Part shown: positions 52,736 to 61,399 of the stretch, piece after piece
Layout of the letters: every line of letters begins with the position of its first letter
How positions within the stretch are numbered: the stretch's first letter is position 1
Assembly: GCF_007018905.1 (NCBI RefSeq)
Contig: NZ_CP041402.1
Location: forward strand, 980,001-1,044,000
Reading direction: 5' to 3'
Origin: Tardiphaga sp. vice304
GTDB lineage: Bacteria > Pseudomonadota > Alphaproteobacteria > Rhizobiales > Xanthobacteraceae
Length of the DNA stretch: 64,000 bases
The notes under the pieces: generated by a model
What the model was told of the DNA's origin: nothing
What the model saw: the letters and a program-made list of their open reading frames with translations, nothing else
Database searches by the model: none
Program-made: the position numbers and the translations under genes

Positions 52736-53488
52736 TTACTTTAGTACGGCATAGGTGCCGTTGACTGTGAGGTAGACGCCGAGCAGGAGCATGGCGATCA
52801 GGAACCAGCGGCGGAAGGCGGCCGGATGCATGCGGTCGCGCACCGCCTGGCCGAGGAACATGCCGGCAAACGCCGCGACCATCGCGACCACGCCGGGCAG
52901 CGCGGTGGAGGCGTTGAGCAGCCCGGCGCTGGTCAGGTTGAAGGCCTGCGCCACGGTGGCCACCGTGAAGTACAGGCCGAGCGCCTGCACCAGTTCGTCC
53001 TTCTCCATGCCGATCGACTGCAGGAACGGCATCGACGGGATCACCTGGATGCCGGTCGCAGCAGAGATCACGCCGGTGATGACGCCGACGATTCCGCCTA
53101 CCCATTTCTCGTTGGCGGGCGACACCCGGAACTGGAATTTGACCAGGCTGATAATGGCATAGATCACCAGCAGCAGGCCGAGAACGATCGGGCCGTAGCG
53201 CGCATAGGGGCCGATCATCAATCCGGCGCCGGCCCAGATCGCGATCGCCGTACCGAGCATCAACGGCCATAGCCGGCGGATGATGTCGCGCAGATAGGGG
53301 CCGACGAAGGTCTGCCAGATATTGGTGACGACGGCCGGCGCGATCACGATGGCCAGCGCCTGTACCGGCGTCATGGCCACCGCCAGCAGGCCGATCGACA
53401 CCGTCGGCAGTCCGAGGCCGATCACGCCCTTGACGAAGCCGGCCAGCGCAAAAACGGCAGCGATCAAAATGAGCAGGGAATCGATCAT
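52736..53488 (-). CDS. TauE/SafE (TSUP)-family membrane transporter
   Basis: A 250-residue permease with about eight helices. The family repeat is visible as GFVKGVIGLGLPTVSIGLL in the first half and VGVITGVISAATGIQVIPSMPFLQ in the second. These proteins move sulfite, sulfoacetate or related organic anions across the inner membrane. ATG 53488 is chosen; a longer frame reaches into the intergenic region. It is divergent from the LysR gene (86 bases), so it is the likely target of that regulator. Confidence 0.92.
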   Translation of the reverse strand: MIDSLLILIAAVFALAGFVKGVIGLGLPTVSIGLLAVAMTPVQALAIVIAPAVVTNIWQTFVGPYLRDIIRRLWPLMLGTAIAIWAGAGLMIGPYARYGPIVLGLLLVIYAIISLVKFQFRVSPANEKWVGGIVGVITGVISAATGIQVIPSMPFLQSIGMEKDELVQALGLYFTVATVAQAFNLTSAGLLNASTALPGVVAMVAAFAGMFLGQAVRDRMHPAAFRRWFLIAMLLLGVYLTVNGTYAVLK

Positions 53489-53574
53489 GGCCGTACATTG
53501 ACCGATCGCTCCGGGCGGCACAATCTGGAGGTTCTGCAGCAAGCCTTCGGCAGCGACGAAGGCAGAGGGCGCGG

Positions 53575-54480
53575 ATGCGGTTCGATCTGGTCGATCTTCA
53601 ATTGTTCGTCGCCATTGCGGAGGCGAACAGCATCACCCATGGCGCGGCCCGTGCGCATCTGGCGCTGGCGTCGGCGAGTGCGCGGATCAAGGCGCTGGAA
53701 GCGTCGCTCGGCGTGGCGCTTCTGACGCGTGGCCGGCGCGGCATCGTGCTGACCGCGGCCGGCGAAGCGCTGCTCGGCCACGCCCGCATCGTGCTGCAGG
53801 ATGTCGAGACGATGCGCAGCGATCTCGGCGGTTACGCGCGCGGCCTGAAAGCCAGCGTCTCGCTGCTCGCCAATACCGTCGGACTTTCCGAACATCTGCC
53901 GAAGGCGCTGGCGTCGTTTTTGCGCGCGCATCCGAACATCAGCCTGGCGGTCGAGGAGCGCGAGAGCGCCGACATCGCGCAGGCGATCGCCAGCGGCGCG
54001 GCCGACATCGGCTTTGCCGCCGACCACACGCTACCGGACCATCTCGAGCGGTTTTCGTTTTGCGAGGACCGCTTCATGCTGGTGGTCCCGCCGCGCAGCG
54101 CCTTCGCCAGCCGACGCCATATCGATTTCCAGGAGGTGGTCCAGCAGGACTTTATCGGGCTGACCAACTCGACGGCGCTGCAGAGCCATATCGGCAAGTA
54201 TGCCGCGCGGCTCGGCGCGCGGCTGCGCTTCCGGGCGCAACTGCGCGACTTCGATGCGATGTGCCAGATGGTAGCGGCGGGGGTCGGGGTTGCCATCATT
54301 CCGGAGGTCGCGGCCAGGCGCTGTGCGCGGTCGATGCCGATCCGGCTGGTGCGGATAAGGGATCCGTGGGCAAGCCGGCGGATGGCGATCTGCGTCCGCA
54401 GCTTCAAGGCGCTGTCGCGTCCGGCGCAGCAGCTCTACGAACATCTGCGCAGTGAATCAGTGCCGCGCAGCGCCGGCTAG
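53575..54480 (+). CDS. LysR-family transcriptional regulator
   Basis: A 301-residue regulator. The winged HTH occupies residues 1-60 (FDLVDLQLFVAIAEANSITHGAARAHLALASASARIKALE). The effector-binding domain begins near residue 90 (ASVSLLANTVGLSEHLP). The target promoter is probably the divergent tauE gene next door, as is usual for LysR proteins; the inducer is unknown. Its stop codon overlaps the stop of the convergent Crp/Fnr gene by four bases. Confidence 0.93.
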   Translation: MRFDLVDLQLFVAIAEANSITHGAARAHLALASASARIKALEASLGVALLTRGRRGIVLTAAGEALLGHARIVLQDVETMRSDLGGYARGLKASVSLLANTVGLSEHLPKALASFLRAHPNISLAVEERESADIAQAIASGAADIGFAADHTLPDHLERFSFCEDRFMLVVPPRSAFASRRHIDFQEVVQQDFIGLTNSTALQSHIGKYAARLGARLRFRAQLRDFDAMCQMVAAGVGVAIIPEVAARRCARSMPIRLVRIRDPWASRRMAICVRSFKALSRPAQQLYEHLRSESVPRSAG

Positions 54481-55160
54481 GAGGAGATCTTGCGGGTGTG
54501 GTCGATCAGCGTCGCATAGCATTCGCAGGAGGCGTTTTCGAGCGCGGCGCGGTCGATGATCTTGATGACGCCGCGCGAGTAGCTGATGATGCCGGCGGCC
54601 TGCAGCTTGCCGGCGACCTCGGTCACCGAGGTGCGGCGCACGCCGAGCATTTCCGCCATCAATTCCTGCGTCAGGCCGACGGTTGCGCTTTCGGCGCGCT
54701 CGGCGGACTGCAGCAGCCACCGCGCGAAGCGCGCCTCGACCGGATGCAGCGCGTTGCAGGCGGCGGTGATCCGCGCCTGGGTCAGCAGCACCTCATTGAA
54801 ATGAATGCACAGATTGCGCAGCGGCTCGCTGGCGGCCACGGCCTTGCGGAAATGCGTCGAGGAAATCTTGCTGGCGGTCATCGGCAATTGGACCATCACC
54901 CGGACCAACGAGATGTAGAGTCCGAGGCCGGCCATCCCGCCGACCACGCCTTCACGACCGACCGTCGCGGTCTCGATCGCCTTGCCGTCGCGCATCACCG
55001 CGAGCAGCGACAGCATGCCGTTATGAGGAAAATAGATCTGATCGACTTCGTCGCCGGTCTCCGCCAGCACCAGATTCTGGGATAACGTAACCGTCGTCAA
55101 ATGGGTTGCCAGCAATGCGAAGTGGTCACGCGGCAGGGCTGCCAACAATTGATTGAGCAT
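54477..55160 (-). CDS. Crp/Fnr-family transcriptional regulator
   Basis: A 227-residue regulator. A cyclic-nucleotide-binding-fold sensor domain (about residues 15-130, with DQIYFPHNGMLSLLAVMRDGKAIETATVGREGVVGGMAGLG) precedes a crp-type HTH (GLTQELMAEMLGVRRTSVTEVAGKL). The Fnr-type N-terminal four-cysteine cluster is absent, so it is not a direct oxygen sensor of the Fnr type. CECYATLIDHTRKISS ends the protein. ATG 55160 is used; a TTG eight codons upstream is in frame. Regulon unknown. Confidence 0.9.
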   Translation of the reverse strand: MLNQLLAALPRDHFALLATHLTTVTLSQNLVLAETGDEVDQIYFPHNGMLSLLAVMRDGKAIETATVGREGVVGGMAGLGLYISLVRVMVQLPMTASKISSTHFRKAVAASEPLRNLCIHFNEVLLTQARITAACNALHPVEARFARWLLQSAERAESATVGLTQELMAEMLGVRRTSVTEVAGKLQAAGIISYSRGVIKIIDRAALENASCECYATLIDHTRKISS

Positions 55161-55521
55161 GGGGTCGGAATTCGGTGGGTTCAATGCGATTACCTACCCG
55201 ATCGGTCGGGCCGCGTTTTGCGCAGGGGTGGGGACAGTGCTCCGAGAGCGCGTGCTGCGGCAACTCATTGATATAAGAAGCATAACAGGGATTTGTCGGT
55301 CCGGTACCGGTCTTAGCGGGGATTTACCTGAACACTCCCGGATCAGGTGGGCAGTTGAGCTACAAGGCTCGGCGGGCGGCGACCGCAGCCGGCACGAGAT
55401 TAGTTTTGTCCGACAACGGACGAACGCCGGGATTTGCGAAAAAATGGCGCGAATCCGGCAGAATCGAGGCGCCTGGGCGGTGGCGGAACGCGGGTCCGTC
55501 GAAAAGCCGGCGAGGCACGAA
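55161..55521. other. Gene-free stretch between Crp/Fnr and hisN
   Basis: About 360 bases hold the upstream region of the Crp/Fnr gene and the 3' flank of hisN. No gene, tRNA or strong hairpin is seen. Confidence 0.5.
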
Positions 55522-56301
55522 TTACGGGTTGAGGCGCTTGAGCGCGGCCTCGTGGACGCGGGGATCGCCCGCCGCGACGATGCGACCGCCGCCTTGCGCC
55601 GGCTTGCCTTCCCAGGTGGTGACGATGCCGCCGGCGCCGGTCACGATCGGGATCAGGGCCGCGATGTCATAGGGCTTGAGTTCGGTCTCGATCACCAGAT
55701 CGAGGTGGCCGGCGGCCAGCATGCAGTAGGAATAGCAATCGCCGCCATAGCGCGACAATTGCACGTCCTTCTCCACCCGGAAGAAGACGTCGCGGTCGGC
55801 ATCGCCCATCAGGCGCGGGCTGGTCGTGAACAGAACGGCCTCGTCGAGCGAGGCGCAGCGCCGCACCATCAGCTTGCGATCGCCGGACGGGCCGGCGTAG
55901 CGCGCCGCGCCATTGTCGCCGCTGAAGCGCTCGCCGATATAGGGCTGGTGCATCATGCCGAACACCGGCGTGCCCCTGTGCAGCAGCGCAATCAGTGTGC
56001 CCCAGATCGGGAAGCCGGAGATGAAGGACTTGGTGCCGTCGATCGGATCCAGCACCCAGACATATTCGGCGTCTTCTCGCTCACTGCCGAATTCCTCGCC
56101 GACGATGCCGTGTTGCGGAAAATTCTGCTTGATCAACCGGCGCATCACCGCCTCGGCGGCGCGGTCGGCCTCGGTGACCGGATCGAAATCATGGCTGTTC
56201 TTGTTGTCGATACTCAGCGCGGTGCGGAAGAACGGCCGGATGGTTTCGCCCGAAGCGGTGGCGAGGCGGCCGATGAAGGCTGTGAAATCGATGACCGTCA
56301 C
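55522..56301 (-). CDS. hisN: Histidinol-phosphate phosphatase (inositol-monophosphatase fold)
   Basis: A 259-residue Mg2+-dependent phosphatase. Family motifs are SHDFDPVTEADRAAE, GEEFGSEREDAEYVWVLDPIDGTKSF and the final YGGDCYSYCMLAAGHLDLVIE. This is the alphaproteobacterial HisN clade, which dephosphorylates histidinol phosphate, although inositol-1-phosphatase activity is possible. The GTG start at 56301 is preceded by AAGGA; longer in-frame starts have none. Confidence 0.88.
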   Translation of the reverse strand: MTVIDFTAFIGRLATASGETIRPFFRTALSIDNKNSHDFDPVTEADRAAEAVMRRLIKQNFPQHGIVGEEFGSEREDAEYVWVLDPIDGTKSFISGFPIWGTLIALLHRGTPVFGMMHQPYIGERFSGDNGAARYAGPSGDRKLMVRRCASLDEAVLFTTSPRLMGDADRDVFFRVEKDVQLSRYGGDCYSYCMLAAGHLDLVIETELKPYDIAALIPIVTGAGGIVTTWEGKPAQGGGRIVAAGDPRVHEAALKRLNP

Positions 56302-56633
56302 GGCAGAATCCTTGCAATCGCGCCCGGCGCGGGCTCGCGCTTCTATACATCGCGCCACACCGGCCCGCATCTGCGGATCCGCCGTGACGCCAGAATATCT
56401 GCAGGCAAATGGCGGGGTTACCGGATACGTTGAAGCCCGTGGCTAGCCGGCGTTCGGCTGAATCGTCAACATTCGAATAACTCTGTTCAGATGAATTCTG
56501 ATTCATAAAGAGCGCGCGGCGATTTGACCGTCATTTCTTCAAGTAGTTGACAAATATAAGGAATGTCGCCCGCTCCATGCCGTGTAAAGCCTTCCGCCAT
56601 GCAAAATATGCATGCGGCTGACGTCAAAAACCC

Positions 56634-56662
56634 TTGCGTTTTTCACGTCGCGCCTGCATATT
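56634..56662 (+). promoter_or_regulatory. Promoter of the small RNA
   Basis: TTGCGT and CATATT are separated by 17 bases, giving a start near 56668-56670 just before the first small-RNA hairpin. Confidence 0.55.
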
Positions 56663-56667
56663 GTTGC

Positions 56668-56757
56668 GGTGCGGTAACGCCTTGCGTTATCGCTGCCCTC
56701 CTTGGGCGTTTCCTCCCTAGACTTGGGCCGCTTGCCAACGCAAGCGGCCCTTTTTTC
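56668..56757 (+). ncRNA. Probable trans-acting small RNA with intrinsic terminator
   Basis: The ~90-nt region has two perfect hairpins. The first is GCGGTAACGC-CTT-GCGTTATCGC (56671-56693, ten pairs with one wobble), and the second is the terminator GGGCCGCTTGC/GCAAGCGGCCC with TTTTTT (56725-56756). Between them lies an unpaired CU-rich stretch with CCCTCC and TTCCTCCC, which can pair with Shine-Dalgarno sequences. That layout resembles Rhizobiales AbcR/ar15-type Hfq-binding RNAs. No protein reads through. The family assignment is inference. Confidence 0.7.
56725..56756 (+). terminator. Intrinsic terminator of the small RNA
   Basis: Perfect 11-base arms GGGCCGCTTGC and GCAAGCGGCCC with a 4-base loop and six T. 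Confidence 0.9.
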
Positions 56758-56931
56758 GTTGGAGTTTGTGGGGGACGCTGCGCCAGGGTCGGGCTGGCGG
56801 CCCCGCCGGGAATTATTGATGTGTATCCATCAATCTTCCGGACAGTCACGGGAGTGCACACAGACTTCTGCACGGTGCCGCCGGCTGAGAACCAGCGAAT
56901 GGCACCGATGCCGTTCATGATGCTGGGTTTG

Positions 56932-57097
56932 TTACTTCAGCGAATTGCTGATGGCCGTAAAACTGGTGTTCGAGCTGGTGCCCAGGCCGTTGACCGCGGC
57001 GATGATCACCAGGGAAATCGCCAGCGGTGATCAGGCCGTATTCAATCGCGGTTGCGCCCGACTCGTCGGACCAAAATTTTGAGAGGTAGCTTTTCAC
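56932..57097 (-). pseudogene. Flp/Fap-type type IVb pilin, frameshifted
   Basis: The GTG start gives MKSYLSKFWSDESGATAIEYGLITAG, the Flp pilin leader with its GATAIEYGLI cleavage and helix motif. A single extra base near 57019-57022 then breaks the frame. Removing it restores ISLVIIAAVNGLGTSSNTSFTAISNSLK and a TAA at 56932-56934, about 54 residues, the normal Flp length. As read, the product runs on to 56915 with a foreign tail. No tad cluster is visible, so this may be an orphan pilin. A sequencing error is possible. Confidence 0.8.
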
Positions 57098-57184
57098 ATG
57101 GCCCCCTGTTGAGGTTGCGCGGAGTCATTCCGCAACCAGAAACGGAGGCGAAAAGCCTAAAGGCGGGGCGGCGCTGCCGCCCAC

Positions 57185-58072
57185 CTATTCCGCCGCGGCC
57201 TGGAACGGGCCAAGTTCACTGAACGGAAGTTGCGTCAACGCTTCGGCGAGTACCGCGAAGTCCGCGGCGATCCGGCCGAACCGCGCGGTGCGTTCGCGGC
57301 GCCGTTCGTCCATGTAGATAGCCCGGTTGAGTTCGATCTGGACGGCGTGCAGGCCGCTGGCGGGATTGCCGTAATGCTCGGTGATGAAGCCGCCGGCATA
57401 GGGCCGGTTGCGACCGTGCGAGTAGCCGAGCCCGCCGAACGAGGCCTCCACCGTCTCCGCAACGATACTGGCGCAACTGGTGCCATAGCGGTCACCGACC
57501 ACGATGTCCGGCCGCCGCGGCTCGTCGCGCGAAATGCCGATCGACGGCATCGAATGGCAGTCGATCAGGATCGCGGTGCCGAAGCGCTGATGCGCCTGGT
57601 TTATCAGCCGGCGCAGCGCGCGGTGATAGGGCTTGTACAGCGTCTCGATGCGGGTGAGGGCGTCGTCGACCTCGAGCCGTTCTCGATAGATCTCCTGGCC
57701 GTCGCCGACCACCCGCGGAATCGTGCCGAGGCCGCCGGCCACCCGCATCGAGCGGGTATTGGCGAAGCTCGGCAGCCGGCCGTTGAACATCCGCGGATCG
57801 AGCTCGTAGGGCTCGCGATTGACGTCGACATAGGAGCGCGGGAAGTGCACCCGCACCACGGGGAAGCCGCGCGCGGACAGGCCCGCGATCAGCTCGTCCA
57901 CGAAGGAATCCTCGGAGCGGCGCAGCGCCACGACGTCGATCCGCGATGCATCGAGGAAATCCCGCGGATAGACCGAGCCGGAATGCGGCGAATTGAAAAT
58001 GATCGGCGCGCGCCACATGGCGGGCTCGACGATGTCGAAGGGAGGCGACAGCTCGCCGTCAAAGGGGGTCAT
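57185..58072 (-). CDS. N-formylglutamate amidohydrolase family protein
   Basis: A 295-residue enzyme of the FGase family. Motifs include APIIFNSPHSGSVYPRDFL, RVHFPRSYVDVNREPYELDPRMF, TAILIDCHSMPSIG and the C-terminal SGLHAVQIELNRAIYMDE. It hydrolyses N-formyl-L-glutamate to glutamate and formate in histidine breakdown, or acts on related N-acyl substrates. It is divergent from cpdR, an arrangement that I recall as conserved in alphaproteobacteria. The start MTPFDGELSP is the first ATG of the frame. Confidence 0.92.
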   Translation of the reverse strand: MTPFDGELSPPFDIVEPAMWRAPIIFNSPHSGSVYPRDFLDASRIDVVALRRSEDSFVDELIAGLSARGFPVVRVHFPRSYVDVNREPYELDPRMFNGRLPSFANTRSMRVAGGLGTIPRVVGDGQEIYRERLEVDDALTRIETLYKPYHRALRRLINQAHQRFGTAILIDCHSMPSIGISRDEPRRPDIVVGDRYGTSCASIVAETVEASFGGLGYSHGRNRPYAGGFITEHYGNPASGLHAVQIELNRAIYMDERRRERTARFGRIAADFAVLAEALTQLPFSELGPFQAAAE

Positions 58073-58377
58073 CGAAGCGCGCCATCCCAGCCGCAGGATT
58101 GTTCTGCGACCATACTGTGCCAGAAAATCGGGGGAGGGGGCGAACTCATTGCAGGTACAAGCAGCCGGCTGGAGAAGCGTTCAACGTCGTTAAACCGCTT
58201 GGGTTTGCGCTCCCGCGCGGCACAAAGCGGCGGCCTTGTTGCGTGCGGAGCCAATCAGGCGCACCATCGCGGGACAGTATTGCTACGGATGTGCGCCCCG
58301 CCTTCACCCCAAATTTACCAGACCGGGGGCCTAGTGGGCGTACAGGTCCTCTCATTCGGGTTCGACGTCTCACAGCC

Positions 58378-58737
58378 ATGCACAAGATTCTCCTTGCCGA
58401 AGACGACAACGACATGCGCCGCTTCCTGGTGAAGGCCCTGGAAAACGCCGGATTTCAGGTTTCGTCCCACGATAACGGGCTTTCAGCCTATCAGCGTTTG
58501 CGCGAAGAGCCGTTTGAAATGCTTCTAACGGACATCGTGATGCCGGAGATGGACGGCATCGAGCTGGCGCGCCGCGCCAGCGAACTCGATCCGGACATCA
58601 AGATCATGTTCATCACCGGGTTCGCCGCGGTGGCGCTGAATTCGGATTCCGAGGCGCCGAAGAACGCCAAGGTGCTCGCCAAGCCCGTGCATCTGCGCGA
58701 ACTGGTCAGCGAAGTGAACAAGATGTTGGCGGCCTGA
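58378..58737 (+). CDS. cpdR: CpdR-type single-domain response regulator
   Basis: A 119-residue receiver domain with no output domain. Acidic residues are D9 and D10, the phosphorylated Asp is D52 in LLTDIVMPEMDG, the switch Thr is in FITGFAA and the Lys is in LAKPVHL. It closely resembles Caulobacter CpdR, which when unphosphorylated helps deliver substrates such as CtrA or PdeA to ClpXP and so times the cell cycle. ATG 58378 is the standard start MHKILLAEDD. Its neighbours (N-formylglutamate amidohydrolase and tRNA-Val) support the assignment. Confidence 0.95.
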   Translation: MHKILLAEDDNDMRRFLVKALENAGFQVSSHDNGLSAYQRLREEPFEMLLTDIVMPEMDGIELARRASELDPDIKIMFITGFAAVALNSDSEAPKNAKVLAKPVHLRELVSEVNKMLAA

Positions 58738-58749
58738 GGTCGTCTTCCC

Positions 58750-58779
58750 CTTCTCCTCTCTCACGGGGGAGAGGAGAAG
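58750..58779 (+). terminator. Terminator hairpin after cpdR
   Basis: CTTCTCCTCTC and GAGAGGAGAAG form a perfect 11-bp stem with an 8-base loop. No T-run follows. Confidence 0.45.
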
Positions 58780-58828
58780 AACGCGACGCTTTTATTTCAA
58801 TCAGGCAGGGAATGTCGCTTCGGCGTCC

Positions 58829-58856
58829 TTGCCTGTCTGAACTTGGTCCGTTATAC
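58829..58856 (+). promoter_or_regulatory. tRNA-Val promoter
   Basis: TTGCCT and TTATAC are separated by 16 bases; transcription would begin near 58863, about 20 bases before the tRNA. Confidence 0.6.
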
Positions 58857-58883
58857 GGACCGCACCCGTCAAGACCGGTTCAA

Positions 58884-58958
58884 GGGCGCGTAGCTCAGCG
58901 GGAGAGCACCTCGTTGACATCGAGGGGGTCACAGGTTCGATCCCTGTCGCGCCCACCA
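58884..58958 (+). tRNA. tRNA-Val (GAC)
   Basis: A 75-nt tRNA with CCA encoded. Acceptor GGGCGCG pairs with CGCGCCC. The anticodon loop is TTGACAT, giving GAC, and the anticodon stem is CCTCG/CGAGG. The T-arm reads ACAGGTTCGATCCCTGT. Accessory DNA with a serine recombinase begins directly after it. Confidence 0.97.
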
Positions 58959-59270
58959 TCCAGTCCGCCAGTACCGACATTATTGGAGACTGGCACCAAA
59001 GGCCCGCTGTTGGCGGGGTTTTATCGGCCTCCGACAATGGATCTGCGTCTCCGTTCGCCACGAATGGCGTTTTTCGCCGCCCGTCTCCGGTCGTAAAATA
59101 CCCGTTCAGGGTGGCGTCCTGCACGATAATTGCCAGGCGGCTATGGGCGAATTTTCCGAGGCTCACGATGGGCTCGGGCCGGGTTTCTCGTAACGACCGC
59201 GCTAATCCTAGGCGTTCCCGGCGCCTATATTGTTCGGCGGGGGGGTCCTTCCGCTCAGGGCGGAAGCCGA

Positions 59271-60896
59271 TTAAAGCGGCGGCAACCCCAGCTTCAAATA
59301 TTGCTTCGACCACTCGGCGGGTGCATCGCGGAGTTCGGCGATGCCGATGCCACGGGGAAGGCGCCCCTCGATCGCGGCTTTGACGAGAGGCGGAGCCAGG
59401 AATGACATCGATAGTGTTAGATTGACTTGCCGCGTGCTGCATTTTTGTCTCGCCGCAATATCTTCAATAGTCATTCGGCCCGACACGATTTCGTCGAGCC
59501 ATTGTCGACCGTGTGCGATGGCCCTTATCAGGCCAGCTCGACGTTCGGAACGAATGGGTCGTGCCCGAAGAGAAGACGCCGTTGCAGGCTGGATCACATC
59601 CCGGAACTTCCGAGCCGGTGGTTTGACCCAGGGGATGGAGATCACTTCGCCTTGAAGATCTTGGATTACGTCATCTCGATTCTGGGTTTGCTCAGCCAGC
59701 GTCTGTTGGGCCGGCTTGATCGCAATCATCAATTCCTTCGAACGGATCTCGATCCTCCCAGCCCAGGTTGTAACCATGTCCGCTACTGGCTGTGCGGCAG
59801 ACTTGCCCACCAACGATGTGCCAAGGTCTTTCAGTGCCTTTATGACGATTTGCTCGATCTCCTCAGCGGGCACGCGCGAGACCGAACCGACCGGCGCATC
59901 GGAATGCCCCCGCTGAAGTGGCTGCGAGATATAATAGCGATACCGCACCCTGTTCTTTGTCGCGTGCGTGGCGATCATCTTGTTGCCCGCGTCATCGAAC
60001 AGCAGGCCTGACAATAATGGCTTCGACTTTTCCCGACTGGTGGTCCGGTGCGACCATTGGTCTGAAAGTTGGGATTGAACAGCGTCAAACAGCGATCGCT
60101 CAAGCAGCGCCGGCTGCGGGCCGGGCAGGATCTCTTCCTTGAACAAGACCTCGCCGATATAGAACCGATTACGCAGTATATAGAATAGAGAGCCCTGAGT
60201 GAACGAAACGCCACCTCTTGTTTTGCCAGTTGAGAGGTTTCGCACCTTTGAAGTCAGGCCCTGGCCTTTGAGATCGACCACCAGGAGGTTGACGCTCTTT
60301 AGTGCGAGATAGCGCGTGAAGATGAGCCGGACTGTCTTGGCCTCTTCTTCATGAATAAGAAGTTGTCCCTCCGTGAGGGTATAGCCGAGAGGAACCATTC
60401 CGCCGACCCAGAGGCCTTTTCGTTTGGAGGCGGCGATTTTGTCCCGAATGCGCTCGGCGGTGACCTCCCGCTCGAACTGGGCAAAGGAAAGCAGGACGTT
60501 CAGCGTCAGGCGCCCCATTGAAGTCGTGGTGTTGAACTGCTGGGTTACGGAGACGAACGAAACGCCATGTGCGTCGAATAGCTCGACCAGCTTGGCAAAA
60601 TCAGCGAGCGACCGGGTCAGCCGATCAACTTTGTAGACAACGATGACATTGATCTTGCGGGCCTTTACGTCGGTCAGAATTTTCTGAAGGGCAGGTCGGT
60701 CGGTCGATCCGCCCGAGAAGCCGCCGTCGTCATAACGCGACTTGATCAAGGTCCAACCCGCATGCGCCTGGCTTCGGATATAGGCCTCCGATGCATCGAA
60801 TTGCGCATCCAGCGAATTGAACGCCTGATCGAGTCCAGCATCGGTGGAGACCCGGGTGTAGATTGCACAGCGAACCGATTTGTTGGCTAAGGTCAT
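59271..60896 (-). CDS. Large serine recombinase
   Basis: A 541-residue site-specific recombinase of the serine integrase type. The catalytic serine is S17 in IYTRVSTD. The resolvase domain continues through VIVVYKVDRLTRS and QFEREVTAERIRDKIAASKRKG, followed by a recombinase domain (VPLGYTLTEGQLLIHEEEAKTVRLIF), a zinc-ribbon-like segment (LLSGLLFDDAGN, with the cysteines absent) and a coiled region plus a C-terminal helix-turn-helix (MTIEDIAARQKCSTRQVNLTL). It joins or inverts DNA at specific sites. Its start overlaps the end of the DUF2924 gene (ATGA), so the two are coupled. Confidence 0.92.
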   Translation of the reverse strand: MTLANKSVRCAIYTRVSTDAGLDQAFNSLDAQFDASEAYIRSQAHAGWTLIKSRYDDGGFSGGSTDRPALQKILTDVKARKINVIVVYKVDRLTRSLADFAKLVELFDAHGVSFVSVTQQFNTTTSMGRLTLNVLLSFAQFEREVTAERIRDKIAASKRKGLWVGGMVPLGYTLTEGQLLIHEEEAKTVRLIFTRYLALKSVNLLVVDLKGQGLTSKVRNLSTGKTRGGVSFTQGSLFYILRNRFYIGEVLFKEEILPGPQPALLERSLFDAVQSQLSDQWSHRTTSREKSKPLLSGLLFDDAGNKMIATHATKNRVRYRYYISQPLQRGHSDAPVGSVSRVPAEEIEQIVIKALKDLGTSLVGKSAAQPVADMVTTWAGRIEIRSKELMIAIKPAQQTLAEQTQNRDDVIQDLQGEVISIPWVKPPARKFRDVIQPATASSLRARPIRSERRAGLIRAIAHGRQWLDEIVSGRMTIEDIAARQKCSTRQVNLTLSMSFLAPPLVKAAIEGRLPRGIGIAELRDAPAEWSKQYLKLGLPPL

Positions 60897-61393
60897 GACG
60901 GCCTCGTCACCCGTGACGCGGCACGCAGACCAAAAAACCGCGGGCCGTTCCACTTGGTCCCTGTGATGGCGAACGCGACCTTTGAAAGGCTATTGTAAGG
61001 GTTGCCCTCAAATGAATACCCACCATCGACCACGATGACGCGATGATCGCGTCCGTTCCACTCCCGGCTCAGGGTGGCGCCGGTCAGCAATTCCTGATTG
61101 CGCTGATCTATCCTGTCAGTGAGTTGCGTGATCGTTGCGGATCCAGTCAATCCTGCGGCCGCCCTCAAAATTTGCCGAGATTCTGAATCGATATCTCCAA
61201 AGGCATCAACCTGAATGCGATAGGCGAGCATGGCATACAACAAGTGCCGCGGTAAGTGCGAAGGCGCCGCACGACCAGTCTCGCCTTGCCATCGGATACG
61301 TAAAGCTCTGAGATCGAGATCGCGCAAGCGCGCGACCTCGATCTCCACACTTGCCGCGCCGTGAGCGCGACGAGTGTTATTTCTAGTCTCCAT
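60893..61393 (-). CDS. DUF2924 domain-containing protein
   Basis: A 166-residue protein matching DUF2924, found beside serine recombinases and DUF3489 proteins. The N-terminus is VEIEVARLRDLDLRALRIRWQGETGRAAPSHLPRHLLYAMLAYRIQ and the C-terminus GYSFEGNPYNSLSKVAFAITGTKWNGPRFFGL, which resembles a DNA-binding or nuclease-like fold. Its ATG is only 6 bases from the IS insertion and 3 bases after the DUF3489 stop in the pre-insertion order. It probably helps the recombinase; unproven. Confidence 0.85.
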   Translation of the reverse strand: METRNNTRRAHGAASVEIEVARLRDLDLRALRIRWQGETGRAAPSHLPRHLLYAMLAYRIQVDAFGDIDSESRQILRAAAGLTGSATITQLTDRIDQRNQELLTGATLSREWNGRDHRVIVVDGGYSFEGNPYNSLSKVAFAITGTKWNGPRFFGLRAASRVTRPS

Positions 61394-61396
61394 TCC

Positions 61397-61399
61397 TTA
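61397..61399. repeat. Target-site duplication, left copy
   Basis: TTA immediately precedes the left inverted repeat, matching TTA at 62335-62337. Confidence 0.6.

Noticed and set aside
58801..59442. A 213-codon minus-strand frame containing the peptide GATGIEPVTPSMS
   Set aside because: This peptide is the antisense translation of tRNA-Val(GAC), a common spurious gene call; the frame has no ribosome-binding site or family match apart from that.
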